NCBI RefSeq assembly: GCF_002930105.1
Contig: NZ_PJRN01000003.1
Coordinates: 186,001 to 250,000 of the forward strand
DNA: 64,000 nt
Source: Billgrantia saliphila
Lineage (GTDB): Bacteria > Pseudomonadota > Gammaproteobacteria > Pseudomonadales > Halomonadaceae
Direction of reading: 5' to 3'
Shown: positions 26,883 to 36,150 of the stretch, one piece after another
How the letters are laid out: every line of letters starts with the position of its first letter
Position numbering within the stretch: the stretch's first letter is position 1
Made by a program: the position numbers and the translations under genes
Notes under the pieces: generated by a model
Database searches by the model: none
What the model saw: the letters and a program-made list of their open reading frames with translations, nothing else
What the model was told of the DNA's origin: nothing

Positions 26883-28247
26883 TCAGGCCGTGCTGGGACC
26901 TGCCTGGTCCACGGTATTGGCATGCGACAAGAAGAAACGCAGCATCTCCTTGGCCGCATCGGGTCCCCTGGGGTCCGTATAAGAGCCGTGAGCATCCCCC
27001 CCTGACCAGGCATGGCCGGCACCGTGGATCACCCACTGCTCAAGGCACGACTGCCCGTTCGCATCACGATGACTGGTCCGCGTATAGGCGTAGCCATCGG
27101 GGACCTGCCCCCGTTCCACGCTCACCCCGGTACTGCCCTCTCGGTCGCTCGCCGTCTTGCCAGCCGCACGCCAGGCGGCGTACTGAGCGGCGACGCGGTC
27201 CGCATTGCTGGGATGCACCGTCGTGTCGCGATCACCGTGGAATATCATGGCGGGCACTCGCGACACCCGCGTTGACCCACGTACCGATGAGGCGGCGGCC
27301 AGCGGACCGGAGCCTCCTTTCATCAACCCCAATGCATCGGGGAGACTCTGGGCCACGCCGTGAGGCAGCCCGGAGTGCACGCCTACCGCCGCATAGAGGT
27401 CCGGATAGGTCATCGCCAGTGTCGTTGCCATGGCGCCACCGGCCGACAGCCCTGCGACATAGACCCGGTTCGCATCGAGCTCGTACGTATCGATCACATG
27501 ACGGGTCATGCCGGCAATGATGGCCGGCTCGCCTCTCTGGCGCTGCTGGTCTTCCGCCTTGAACCAGTTCCAGCACTTCGAACTGTTGGCACTCATCGGC
27601 TGGGCCGGATAGAGCACGCAGAACAGTTGCTCTTCGGCCAGCCGGTTCATATTGGTCCCAGCAGCGAAATCATCGGGATTCTGCGTGCAGCCATGCAGCA
27701 TGACCACCAACGGCAATGCCTGGCCGTGATAGCCGCTGGGGAGATACAGCTTGTAATCCCGCGTGCCGGCATAATCGGTAAAGCGACCCACGGTGAACGC
27801 GCCGGGCTCCGCTGCCTCGTTGGCGCCGCGCGCCTGCTCGGGCTGCGTCACGGCCTCACGCAACTGGCGCCACTTGTCGCGCCACGCAGAAGGAAGCCCA
27901 AGGTCACTGCCTGGGATCGCCCCGGTGGTCGCCCTACGGGGGTGGCCGAACGCAGCGGATGATGCCGCTCCGGCTGATGACTCGCCTGTCCGGTGCGAAC
28001 CCGACTCGACAGACGCCGGCCTCGACGCCGATACCTCCTCGTCAACGACCTGCCAGCTCCCCTCAAAGGTGTTCCCCTCGAAGGTATTGCCCGCGGAGTT
28101 GGCTTCATCCGGCGTTTCCTCGCCCCTCTTTCCGCTCTTCCCATCCGGCATGGCACCTTGGAGGATGGCCATGGCCTCGTGCAGCTTACCCGCGCGGGTG
28201 AGCCGCGTCGCTTCTTCCATTCGTCGCGTCGTGGTGGCGTCGATCAT
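26883..28247 (-). CDS. PHB-depolymerase-family esterase (LpqC-like alpha/beta hydrolase)
   Basis: A 454-residue alpha/beta hydrolase of the short-chain PHA depolymerase/LpqC group. The oxyanion block VVMLHGCTQNPDDFA, nucleophile elbow GLSAGGAM, an Asp in FHGDRDTTVHPSN and a terminal His in GAGHAWSGGD form the catalytic set. The first 110 residues are a polar extension without a signal peptide, with one helical hairpin (MEEATRLTRAGKLHEAM). The start at 28247 is an ATG with AGGG nine bases upstream. It follows a CopG-type regulator by 23 bp. Export and polymer specificity are not shown by the sequence. Confidence 0.82.
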   Translation of the reverse strand: MIDATTTRRMEEATRLTRAGKLHEAMAILQGAMPDGKSGKRGEETPDEANSAGNTFEGNTFEGSWQVVDEEVSASRPASVESGSHRTGESSAGAASSAAFGHPRRATTGAIPGSDLGLPSAWRDKWRQLREAVTQPEQARGANEAAEPGAFTVGRFTDYAGTRDYKLYLPSGYHGQALPLVVMLHGCTQNPDDFAAGTNMNRLAEEQLFCVLYPAQPMSANSSKCWNWFKAEDQQRQRGEPAIIAGMTRHVIDTYELDANRVYVAGLSAGGAMATTLAMTYPDLYAAVGVHSGLPHGVAQSLPDALGLMKGGSGPLAAASSVRGSTRVSRVPAMIFHGDRDTTVHPSNADRVAAQYAAWRAAGKTASDREGSTGVSVERGQVPDGYAYTRTSHRDANGQSCLEQWVIHGAGHAWSGGDAHGSYTDPRGPDAAKEMLRFFLSHANTVDQAGPSTA

Positions 28248-28270
28248 CGTCAATGTCCCTATTGAGTACT

Positions 28271-28687
28271 TCAGTGGATTCGATCCGCCAGGGCCGCCTT
28301 GACCGCCGCGCTGGCATGCAGGGCCCCCAACACGACCACCGATTCGATGGTGGCGCGGGCAAGCTCCGGTGAAACGTCGTCAGCAATGCTGGCCATTCCC
28401 AGGACCTGAATCTGCAACGTCTCACCGGCCGATTGCAGAGCCTCGAGATCCGCACGGCTGTAATGCTCGAGCCCCAGCACGAATGCCTTGCGAGTCACGG
28501 TTTCCTTGACCACCTCGGCATGGGTCGTCAACTGGTTGCGGATGGCCGTGCGGATCAAATCGGTGCGATTGGAATAGAACCCTTCCTGGACCAGCAGATC
28601 GATCTGCCCCAGGTCGACGACCCCCAGGTTGATGGTGATCTTCTCGCTGGTGTCGCCGGTCTTGCGGCGCAGTTCATGCACGCTCAT
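28271..28687 (-). CDS. CopG/ribbon-helix-helix-type regulator
   Basis: A 138-residue protein. Residues 15-50 match a ribbon-helix-helix DNA-binding unit (KITINLGVVDLGQIDLLVQE then SNRTDLIRTAIRNQL). The C-terminal half has a helical domain ending in a VLGALHASAAVKAALADRI block. A GAGG ribosome site precedes the ATG. It lies 23 bp upstream of the PHB-depolymerase-like gene on the same strand, so the two are probably co-transcribed and it may regulate that unit. Ligand unknown. Confidence 0.78.
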   Translation of the reverse strand: MSVHELRRKTGDTSEKITINLGVVDLGQIDLLVQEGFYSNRTDLIRTAIRNQLTTHAEVVKETVTRKAFVLGLEHYSRADLEALQSAGETLQIQVLGMASIADDVSPELARATIESVVVLGALHASAAVKAALADRIH

Positions 28688-28816
28688 GGGCTATGCCTCG
28701 TTGTTCAAGTAAAGGAGTACGAGATTAGGCGCACCTAACCATCCTTCTGTAATCCATACACCATCTATGTGGATGGTACAGGCCAAACTTAGGAAGCGTC
28801 AAGGCGCGAGCAAACG

Positions 28817-28843
28817 AAAACGACCCACCATAAGGCGGGCCGT
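28817..28843 (-). terminator. Rho-independent terminator after the DUF1989 gene
   Basis: Read on the minus strand, bases 28843-28834 pair with 28829-28820 (10 pairs, two of them G-U, loop TTAT), followed by TTTTCGTTT. It lies about 30 bases past the stop codon at 28871. Confidence 0.7.
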
Positions 28844-28870
28844 CAACAAGGGCGCTGGGAGCAAGATGGC

Positions 28871-29752
28871 TCAGAAGCCGCGCTGGCGTTTCTCTGATGC
28901 CCAGTCGATGTCGGGGCCATGCAGTCCATGCCCACCCTGATAGGGGGCATACTCAGGTGGTTGCCAGCCCTCGAGCAGGGACGGAACCAGGCGAAACACC
29001 TCAACGCCAATGGGATGGCAGGTCATCAGCGGATCACCGGCGTTGGGACCCCATAGATCCACCGAGAGATCCCCTCCCGGACAGCACGAAAGCGCGCAGA
29101 GCAGGTCGATTTCGGCGAACAGCTCAAGGTAGTCCCCCTCTCTTGCCGGGCACGCCTTCATGAAGTACTGGTCGTCCTCGTTGAGCCCCGTGCATTGGAA
29201 GACATTGAGCACGTCATGCACGTCGAACTCGGTGAGACCGAAGGGGCGCACGGCACGCACCAGATTGGAGTGGCAGTGATGGTCGAAGTCTTCGCCGGTG
29301 AGCAGGCGATTGACGTAGGGATCGCAGCGCGTACCCAGCAGGTCGTGCACGCGGCCGCCCTGTTCGTCGACACCGCTGCCGTTCACGCCATAGCCGGCCA
29401 GGGTATCGTCGATGATCGTCGCCATGGGCCGCAGATAGGGCAGCGTCGACCATAACCGATCGAAGGTGGAGACATGGGCGCGCTGCAGCTGGCGGGTTCG
29501 CGAGGCCCAGAAACGCTCGCGCGGGTTATGCAGGTGCCAAAGGTTGAAATCGCCGACCTGAGGGCCTTCGAGCGTCGAGAGCCGTAGCACGTGCCCAGCC
29601 GGCACTTTCCAGGCGCGGCCGTCGCGGATCGGCACGACCAGCGAATCGACCCGCTCCCGAGCATCCGGGTCGGTCAAGCGAGCGTAGAAACTTCGATCGA
29701 CATCGAGGATCGAACCTCGGGTCGCCTGGTAAGCGGCAGGAACCTGGGGCAT
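28871..29752 (-). CDS. DUF1989 (urea-carboxylase-associated) family protein
   Basis: A 293-residue protein of the DUF1989 family. Signatures include WKVPAGHVLRLSTLEGPQVGDFNLWH near residue 50, HVSTFDRLWSTLPYLRPMATI, and a Cys- and His-rich block (FDHHCHSNLVRAV, NVFQCTG, LCALSCCPGGDLS) suited to metal binding. Members often neighbour urea carboxylase and guanidine-utilisation genes, but no such genes adjoin here, so the role is open. The start at 29752 is fixed by AAGGAGG five bases upstream. It stands alone, with a terminator downstream. Confidence 0.8.
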   Translation of the reverse strand: MPQVPAAYQATRGSILDVDRSFYARLTDPDARERVDSLVVPIRDGRAWKVPAGHVLRLSTLEGPQVGDFNLWHLHNPRERFWASRTRQLQRAHVSTFDRLWSTLPYLRPMATIIDDTLAGYGVNGSGVDEQGGRVHDLLGTRCDPYVNRLLTGEDFDHHCHSNLVRAVRPFGLTEFDVHDVLNVFQCTGLNEDDQYFMKACPAREGDYLELFAEIDLLCALSCCPGGDLSVDLWGPNAGDPLMTCHPIGVEVFRLVPSLLEGWQPPEYAPYQGGHGLHGPDIDWASEKRQRGF

Positions 29753-29837
29753 GGGAGCCTCCTTCAAGAACGTTCCCTTCAGCGTAACCCATGTCGTCCC
29801 AGCCGCTCACCGCGGCCTCAACGTTCGGTGCGTCTCT

Positions 29838-31160
29838 CTAATCGCGCATGGCCCTTGCCAGCACATCGCCGATCGGCTTGATCAGATAGCTGGCGAACGT
29901 GCGCTCACCGGTATGGATCATGACCTCGGCCGGCATGCCCGCCAGCAACCGCATGTCGGAGGCCATCTCCTCGCGACCTTCCTCAGTGACGCGTACCCGA
30001 GCCCGATAGTAGTCACGCCCGGTGCTCTCGTCCTCGAAGCTATCGGCCGAGACATGGATCACCTCACCGCCGATGGCATGGGTGAGTCCCTGGTTGAAGG
30101 CACTGAAACGGACCTCGGCCGGCTGGCCGACATACAGGCTATCGACATCGCTGACCGGTACCCGCGCTTCGACCACGAAGCCCTCGTCGCTGGGCACGAT
30201 GTCCAGAATCGGATCGCCAGCGCCGATCACCGCCCCGAGCGTATGCAGCTGCAGGCCGACCACGGTCCCGGTCACGGGTGCGGTTACCGTGGTACGGCGC
30301 ACTTCGTCGGACAGCGCCGTGATCCGCTCCTCGGCATCGGTGATGCGCTCCTGCACCTCGCGCAGCTGTTCGCCGGCCTCCGCCTGGAACTCCTGCCGAC
30401 GGATCTGCTTCTGCAGCGCGTTCTCGCTGATCTGAGCCGCGATGCGGGCGATGACCGACTGCTGCTGGGCGGTTTCCCCCTCGAGCTCGAGGATGTCCCG
30501 CTCCAGCTCGCGCAATCGCTGGCGATCTCCCAGGCCTCGCTCGAACAGGTTGCGCAGGTCACCCGCCTCCTCGCGCAGCGAGTCGATCTGCTGGCGATTG
30601 AACTCGACCAGGGCCTGCAACCCTTCACGCTGCTCCTCGAACTGGCGGGTCTGCTGGTCGAGCGTTTCCAGGGTGCTGAGCAGCGACTGCCGCCTCGAGA
30701 AGAACAGGCCGTGCTGCACCGCCAGCACTTCGTTGACACGCTGGGAATCGCTCTCAAGCAGCTCCTCGGGAAACGACAGGGTCGTCTCCTCGGCGAGTTC
30801 GGCGGTCAAACGCACTTCGCTGGCCCGATTGATCAAGTACTGGGTCCTCGCCACCTGAAGCTGCGACGCGGCGCGGGTATTGTCGAGCACCACCAGCACA
30901 TCGCCGGCCTCGACATGATCGCCGTCGGTGACGCGAATCTCCCTGACGATGCCGCCCTCATAGTGCTGTACCGTCTTCTTGAACGAGGCGACCGACACCT
31001 TGCCCGGGGCCACGACGGCAATCGCCAGGTTGGCGGCCAGTGCCCAACCCCCGAATCCGCCCAAGGCGACCAGCAGGATGAGCAGCCCCAGGCGGCGATA
31101 ACGACGCCCATCGATCGGCAAGGCCGTTGCGGATCGCGACATGTTCCGATTCATCTCCAT
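29838..31160 (-). CDS. type I secretion periplasmic adaptor (HlyD/PrtE family)
   Basis: A 440-residue membrane-fusion protein. A short cytoplasmic tail and one membrane helix (about residues 24-48) precede the lipoyl-like half (GGIVREIRVTDGDHVEAGDVLVVLD). Long coiled coils run from about 90 to 280, then the second lipoyl half (VTAPVTGTVVGLQLHTLGAV) and a beta-barrel region (EARVPVSDVDSLYVGQPAEVRFSA). It should link the inner-membrane ATPase to an outer-membrane TolC-type channel, which is not encoded in this window. Its start overlaps the ATPase gene by 10 bp. Confidence 0.92.
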   Translation of the reverse strand: MEMNRNMSRSATALPIDGRRYRRLGLLILLVALGGFGGWALAANLAIAVVAPGKVSVASFKKTVQHYEGGIVREIRVTDGDHVEAGDVLVVLDNTRAASQLQVARTQYLINRASEVRLTAELAEETTLSFPEELLESDSQRVNEVLAVQHGLFFSRRQSLLSTLETLDQQTRQFEEQREGLQALVEFNRQQIDSLREEAGDLRNLFERGLGDRQRLRELERDILELEGETAQQQSVIARIAAQISENALQKQIRRQEFQAEAGEQLREVQERITDAEERITALSDEVRRTTVTAPVTGTVVGLQLHTLGAVIGAGDPILDIVPSDEGFVVEARVPVSDVDSLYVGQPAEVRFSAFNQGLTHAIGGEVIHVSADSFEDESTGRDYYRARVRVTEEGREEMASDMRLLAGMPAEVMIHTGERTFASYLIKPIGDVLARAMRD

Positions 31161-32914
31161 GGCGCACCGACTCCTGCGGGCAGCCCCTCGTAGGGCACTC
31201 GATACTGGGACGCCTTGCCGGACGCCGCCTGCTTGCGCCTTGGCGGAGCGAGGCGTGCCAGAACTTCTTCGCGAGGTCCCAGCAGGCGGAGTTTTCCGTC
31301 GCCCAGTACCAGCAGCTTGTCGACCTCGGCCAGTACGCTGCGCCGGTGGCTAATCACGAACAGCGTCGTGCCTTCCGCCTTGAGCTGACGCAGCGCCTCG
31401 GCCAGCGCCCGCTCGCCGGCATCGTCGAGATTGGCATTGGGCTCGTCGAGAACGACGAGCACGGGCCTGCCATACAGCGCCCGCGCCAGGCCGATCCGCT
31501 GGCGCTGGCCACGTGAGACCGCACCGCTGACGGCGCCGATACGCGTCTCGTAGCCCTCAGGCAGGCGCAGAATCATCTCATGCACGCCCGCTCTCTTCGC
31601 GGCCGCGACGACCTGCGCGTCGTCGACCTCCCCGAAACGAGCGATGTTCTCGCCGATCGTGCCATCGAAGAGTTCGATGTCCTGGGGCAGATAGCCCACA
31701 TGGGGCCCCAGTTCGTCCCGATTCCAGTGCCTCAGGTCGGCGCCGTCGAGCCGAACCGCGCCCGACTCGGGCGGCCAGATGCCCAGCAGGGCGCGCGCCA
31801 GGGTGGTCTTGCCCGCCGCACTCGGCCCGATGATTCCCACGTGTTCGCCACGCGCGATCCGAAAGTCGAGTTCGCGCAGGGCCGGTTTCGCGGCCCCCGG
31901 CGGCACCAGTGTCAGGGTTTCGACCGCGATTTCCCCCTTGGGCGCGGGCAACGACAAGCGACGCGTCTCCGTCGGCATGTCGAGAAACAGCGCGTCGAGC
32001 CGGTAGTAGGCGTCCCGACAGCCGACGAAGCTCTTCCAGCTGCCGATCATCTGGTCGATAGGCGCCAGCGTACGTCCCATGATGATCGACGCAGCGATCA
32101 TCATGCCCGGCGTAATGCTCGCATCCAGCACCAGCAGCGCGCCCAATCCGAGGATCAACGATTGCGCCAGGATGCGCAGCCCCTTGGACAGGTTGCTCAG
32201 CCCGCTGCTGCGATCGCTGGCCTGGGATTGCTTGACCAATGCCGCCACGTGCCGGGCTTCCCAGCGCCTCATGATCGAAGACAGCATTCCCATCGCGTGC
32301 AGAACCTCGGCGTTGCGCAGGTTACTGTCGGCCTGCGCTTGGGCCTGAATGTGTTCGTGTCCGGCTTCGGCCAACAGACGCTTGGAAACCTTCTCGTTGA
32401 TGATCGCCAGCCCCAGCAGCAGCAGTCCCGCACCGGTCGCGAAGACCCCGAACCACACGTTGAACACGAACAGGATGGCCAGATAGATGGGCACCCAGGG
32501 CGCATCGAAGAAGGCGAACAAGCCATTGCCGGAAATGAACTGGCGCACCGTCCTGAGATCATCGAGGGGCTGACCGCTCCCCTCTCCCGGCGATGCCAGC
32601 CCTCGGGCGAACATGACGCGATACAGGCGGCCGCTCACCAGGGTATCGAGATGATTGCCCACCCTCACCAGCAACCGCGAACGCACCAGTTCCAGCCCCA
32701 CCATGACCGCCAGCAGAAAGCCCGCCACCAGGGTCAGCATGAGCAGGGTTTCCTTACTGCCGCTGGTTATGACCCGGTCGTAGACCTGCAGCATGTACAG
32801 GGCCGGTGTCAGCATCAGCAGGTTGATGAACAGGCTGAAGGCGGCAACCCATAGCAGAGCGGGACGACAGAGACTCAGCGCGTGCTGGAAGTCGCTTCGA
32901 GGTTTTGGGGACAT
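31151..32914 (-). CDS. type I secretion ABC permease/ATPase (PrtD family) with altered signature motif
   Basis: A 587-residue fusion of a six-helix export domain (about 15-300) and an ABC ATPase. Walker A GPSAAGKTT and Walker B VLVVLDEPNANLD are intact, and the H-loop His is in FVISHRR. The signature that is normally LSGGQ reads VSRGQ (SGAVSRGQRQRIGLARAL), replacing a near-invariant glycine by arginine. The start is uncertain: ATG at 32914 is used, but an in-frame GTG at 32944 is possible, and neither has a strong ribosome site. It is divergent from the RTX protein at 33335, its likely cargo. Confidence 0.9.
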   Translation of the reverse strand: MSPKPRSDFQHALSLCRPALLWVAAFSLFINLLMLTPALYMLQVYDRVITSGSKETLLMLTLVAGFLLAVMVGLELVRSRLLVRVGNHLDTLVSGRLYRVMFARGLASPGEGSGQPLDDLRTVRQFISGNGLFAFFDAPWVPIYLAILFVFNVWFGVFATGAGLLLLGLAIINEKVSKRLLAEAGHEHIQAQAQADSNLRNAEVLHAMGMLSSIMRRWEARHVAALVKQSQASDRSSGLSNLSKGLRILAQSLILGLGALLVLDASITPGMMIAASIIMGRTLAPIDQMIGSWKSFVGCRDAYYRLDALFLDMPTETRRLSLPAPKGEIAVETLTLVPPGAAKPALRELDFRIARGEHVGIIGPSAAGKTTLARALLGIWPPESGAVRLDGADLRHWNRDELGPHVGYLPQDIELFDGTIGENIARFGEVDDAQVVAAAKRAGVHEMILRLPEGYETRIGAVSGAVSRGQRQRIGLARALYGRPVLVVLDEPNANLDDAGERALAEALRQLKAEGTTLFVISHRRSVLAEVDKLLVLGDGKLRLLGPREEVLARLAPPRRKQAASGKASQYRVPYEGLPAGVGAPWR

Positions 32915-33334
32915 GATGTTCACTGCGTCGAAATGATGGGACACCGCAAGCCGTCTCGCTTAGCTTGCGAAACGACACACTAGCAAACCGTCCGTGGGGC
33001 TATCGGCTAACTTATTATTCTTTTTGTTACAGGGCGATAGAGAAGCGTAAGCGAGGCAAAAAGCCGTTCCCGAGCCCCGGCATGAAAATCTCCTACGATT
33101 CAATTGAATACCGAAACCGACGAATTCGGTCGCCCGATTAAATGTAAAAAAGCGGCGCTCTTCCCCGCGAACCTCGATCGGGTGCTCTTGTTACTCATTC
33201 CAAGCTCATTAGCATGCGCAGCGAAGCGTGCGACGGCATCGCCTTTGCACGATCGTATGGCCCCACGCGTCCGCCACGTTGTCATGCAACGACTGCCGCC
33301 ACGGGGCCGGGCATTACTCACAGGAGGAACCAAC
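32915..33334. other. divergent intergenic region between secretion genes and the RTX protein
   Basis: About 420 bp without a supported gene. Towards the secretion operon a weak promoter-like pair (TTGCTA and TAAGCG, minus strand, around 32960-32990) can be seen. The plus side contains an A+T-rich tract (33005-33035) and ends in AGGAGG just before the RTX ATG. An open frame runs through from 33104 in frame with the RTX gene, but it has no ribosome site and no family resemblance. No confident operator was found. Confidence 0.5.
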
Positions 33335-35194
33335 ATGCCGACCATCGATGTCGCCCGCGGGACATCGGCCCGAGAACTCCAGGAGCTGATCGATACCGCC
33401 CCGAGCGAATCGACTCTGCTTCTGGCGTCAGGCGGCTACCGGCTCGACCAGGCCCTGCGCATCCAGCGCTCCGATGTCACCCTCAAGGGAGCGGGTGCCG
33501 ACTCCACCACGCTGACGTTTACCGATGCGGCTCTCGACGATGGCGACCGCTTCGGCATCAGCGTCCAAGGCGATATGCGAGGCGTGACGCTCGGCACGCT
33601 CGCCGCCGACCTTGACGAAGGCGAGCGGAACGTCAGGCTCGATGCCGAGCATGGCCTGGAGCGAGGCGATACGGTGCGGATCTGGGAGGATAACGACACG
33701 GCGTTTCTCGATGCGATCGGCGACACCTCCTGGCGCAAGCAGGCACATGCCGAGCTGCGTACCAGCATGGCCAAGGTCGATGCCGTGAACGGCGATACCA
33801 TCACGCTTGATCGCGGCGCGCATTTCGATTTTGCCGGAGGCCAGGCCAAGCTGGAACGACTCGTGCCTGTGGATGACGTATCTCTCGAGGGATTTACCGT
33901 CGACTACGAACTGGGCACTCCCGACGCTTCGGCATTCTCGAACACCCGAAGCGACCTGACCGATTATCAGGCCATCCGCCTGGATGGCACTCTCGATGCA
34001 CGACTGAAGGATGTCGCGGTCGAGAACGGGCCCTCGACGGCTTTCCATTTCGCCCGCTCACTGGATGTCGAAGCCGACTCGCTACGTGCCGAGGGAGCCC
34101 TCAACAAGGGCAGCGGCGGCAACGGCTACGGCTTCGAGCTGAAGGAGAGCTACGACGGCAGCTTCAGCCATCTCGAGGACAGCGGCATGCGGCATGGCGT
34201 GCTGTTTGCCTCCTGGCGCTCCTCGGTGGGCAATGAGATCGAGGTCGACTTCACCGACCGCGACATCAACTTCCACGGCGGACGCGACCATGACAATCAG
34301 GTCAGGGTGGCGCAAGCCGTCCGCAATGCCGATGCCGACGAACTCTCCCCCACGCTCTGGGTCAATGCCGGCGGAGAGAGCTTCGGCGCCGTCACCGACC
34401 CCGACGCCAACGAAGTGCGCTTCGACTACGTGCAGGGCTCGCGGCGCAGCGATGCGCTTCAAGGCAGCGACGACGGCGCCTATCTCAATGGTGGGCTGGG
34501 CCACGACACGCTGTTCGGCGGCGCCGGCCACGACGTGCTGGAGGGCGGCCCCGGGGACGACTGGTACGACGGCGACGATCGCATGGTGGGTGGAGATGGT
34601 ATGGATACGGTGCGCTACGCCCGTGCGATCGATGCCTACCAGGTCGATTTCGACGGCGACCGTGTCACGATACGCAGCGACAAGGGAGCGGTCGATACGC
34701 TCGAGGACGTGGAGTTCGTCAGCTTCGATGACGGCACCGTGCTGCACACGGCATCGCGCGGTACCTTTCAGACCACCGCACTCGAGGTTCCCGAAGCCGA
34801 TCGCATCCTCGACGGCAACGCCATCCCCACCGGCTTGGTGGGCGATGGCATCGAACTGTTGGTCGCGGGCAGCACGAAGCGGCGCTGGGATGACGGCTAT
34901 GTCGCCGAGATCTTCGTCGAGAACGTGACTGATGAGTCTATTGCGGCCCCCGAGCTGCGCCTGGAGACCGACGACACGATCGACACCCTGTGGAACGGCG
35001 AGCTGAGCCGCGACGGCGATGCCTACCACATCCGCGACGACGACACGGGCGAGCTAGCTCCCGGGGAGGCATGGCGCTTCGCCTACCGCGCCTATGGCGA
35101 CGAGCCCACGCCCGATGCCATCGCCGCCTCGGATGGCCAGGACGTCGCGCTGCTCGGCATGCACGATGGCAGTGATCTCGGCCTGCTCGGCTGA
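33335..35194 (+). CDS. secreted beta-helix protein with RTX repeats and CBM-like C-terminal domain
   Basis: A 619-residue protein. Residues 1-360 resemble right-handed beta-helix polysaccharide lyases and epimerases (ARELQELIDTAP, YRLDQALRIQRSDVTLKGAG, DYQAIRLDGTLDARLKDVAVENG). Residues 385-420 carry calcium-binding RTX nonapeptides (LNGGLGHDTLFGGAGHD, VLEGGPGDDWYDGDD), the hallmark of type I secretion. Residues 505-595 resemble a cellulose-binding (CBM2-type) module with WDDGYVAEIFVENVT and WNGELSRDGD. There is no Sec signal. AGGAGG is seven bases before the ATG; the divergent neighbours encode the secretion machinery. Likely a secreted uronan or polysaccharide enzyme; substrate unknown. Confidence 0.8.
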   Translation: MPTIDVARGTSARELQELIDTAPSESTLLLASGGYRLDQALRIQRSDVTLKGAGADSTTLTFTDAALDDGDRFGISVQGDMRGVTLGTLAADLDEGERNVRLDAEHGLERGDTVRIWEDNDTAFLDAIGDTSWRKQAHAELRTSMAKVDAVNGDTITLDRGAHFDFAGGQAKLERLVPVDDVSLEGFTVDYELGTPDASAFSNTRSDLTDYQAIRLDGTLDARLKDVAVENGPSTAFHFARSLDVEADSLRAEGALNKGSGGNGYGFELKESYDGSFSHLEDSGMRHGVLFASWRSSVGNEIEVDFTDRDINFHGGRDHDNQVRVAQAVRNADADELSPTLWVNAGGESFGAVTDPDANEVRFDYVQGSRRSDALQGSDDGAYLNGGLGHDTLFGGAGHDVLEGGPGDDWYDGDDRMVGGDGMDTVRYARAIDAYQVDFDGDRVTIRSDKGAVDTLEDVEFVSFDDGTVLHTASRGTFQTTALEVPEADRILDGNAIPTGLVGDGIELLVAGSTKRRWDDGYVAEIFVENVTDESIAAPELRLETDDTIDTLWNGELSRDGDAYHIRDDDTGELAPGEAWRFAYRAYGDEPTPDAIAASDGQDVALLGMHDGSDLGLLG

Positions 35195-35227
35195 GCATGA
35201 CGCGCAAAAGCCACACGAAGCCATGAA

Positions 35228-35253
35228 AAAGGGCGCCCCGAAGGGCGCCCTTT
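35228..35253. terminator. bidirectional terminator between the RTX gene and sucD
   Basis: Arms AAAGGGCGCCC (35228-35238) and GGGCGCCCTTT (35243-35253) are perfect, with a CGAA loop. A-rich sequence lies on one side and T-rich on the other, so it can end both the RTX gene and the suc operon. Confidence 0.8.
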
Positions 35254-35277
35254 GCATTCGGCGGTTCGCCTGTCGGC

Positions 35278-36150
35278 TTACCAGCCGGTCACGTCCTTCA
35301 GCGCATCGCCGATTTCGGCCAGCGAGCGGACGGTACGCACGCCGGCGTCTTCCAGCGCGGCGAACTTCTCGTCAGCCGTACCCTTGCCACCGGAGATGAT
35401 GGCACCGGCATGGCCCATGCGCTTGCCCGGAGGCGCGGTGACACCGGCGATGTAGGACACCACCGGCTTGGTCACGTTGGCCTTGATGAAGGCCGCGGCT
35501 TCTTCCTCGGCGGTACCGCCGATCTCGCCGATCATCACGATCGCCTCGGTCTTCGGGTCCTTCTCGAACATCTCGAGGATGTCGATGAAGTTGGAGCCCG
35601 GGATCGGATCGCCGCCGATGCCCACGCAGGTGGACTGGCCGAAGCCGTGGTCGGTGGTCTGCTTGACCGCCTCATAGGTCAGGGTGCCGGAGCGCGACAC
35701 GATACCGACCCGACCCGGCTTGTGGATGTGGCCCGGCATGATGCCGATCTTGCTCTCGCCCGGGGTGATCACGCCGGGGCAGTTCGGGCCGATCAGGCGC
35801 ACACCCAGCTCGTCGCACTTTACCTTGACGTCGAGCATGTCCAGCGTCGGAATGCCTTCGGTGATGCACACGATCAGCTTGATGCCGGCGTTGGCGGCCT
35901 CGAGGATCGAGTCCTTGCAGAAGGCAGCCGGGACGTAGATCACGCTGGCCTCGGCACTGGTCTTCTCGACCGCTTCCTTGACGGTGTTGAACACCGGCAG
36001 GCCCAGGTGCTCCTGGCCGCCCTTGCCCGGGGTCACGCCACCGACCATCTTGGTGCCGTAGGCGATCGCCTGTTCGGAATGGAAGGTCCCCTGCCCACCG
36101 GTAAAGCCCTGGCAGATGACCTTGGTGTTCTTGTCGATCAGGATGCTCAT
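35278..36150 (-). CDS. sucD: succinyl-CoA synthetase alpha subunit (ADP/GDP-forming)
   Basis: A 290-residue alpha subunit, the usual length. It has the CoA-binding N-terminal fold ([19 protein letters not shown]), [23 protein letters not shown], and the phosphohistidine loop in [19 protein letters not shown]. It makes succinate, CoA and a nucleoside triphosphate from succinyl-CoA with SucC. Its ATG overlaps the sucC stop in TAATG. It is the last gene of the sdh-suc cluster and is followed by a strong terminator. Confidence 0.98.
   Translation of the reverse strand: MSILIDKNTKVICQGFTGGQGTFHSEQAIAYGTKMVGGVTPGKGGQEHLGLPVFNTVKEAVEKTSAEASVIYVPAAFCKDSILEAANAGIKLIVCITEGIPTLDMLDVKVKCDELGVRLIGPNCPGVITPGESKIGIMPGHIHKPGRVGIVSRSGTLTYEAVKQTTDHGFGQSTCVGIGGDPIPGSNFIDILEMFEKDPKTEAIVMIGEIGGTAEEEAAAFIKANVTKPVVSYIAGVTAPPGKRMGHAGAIISGGKGTADEKFAALEDAGVRTVRSLAEIGDALKDVTGW

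Noticed and set aside
33104..33334. N-terminal extension of the RTX protein from 33104
   Set aside because: No ribosome site and no signal peptide or family similarity; AGGAGG marks the ATG at 33335.
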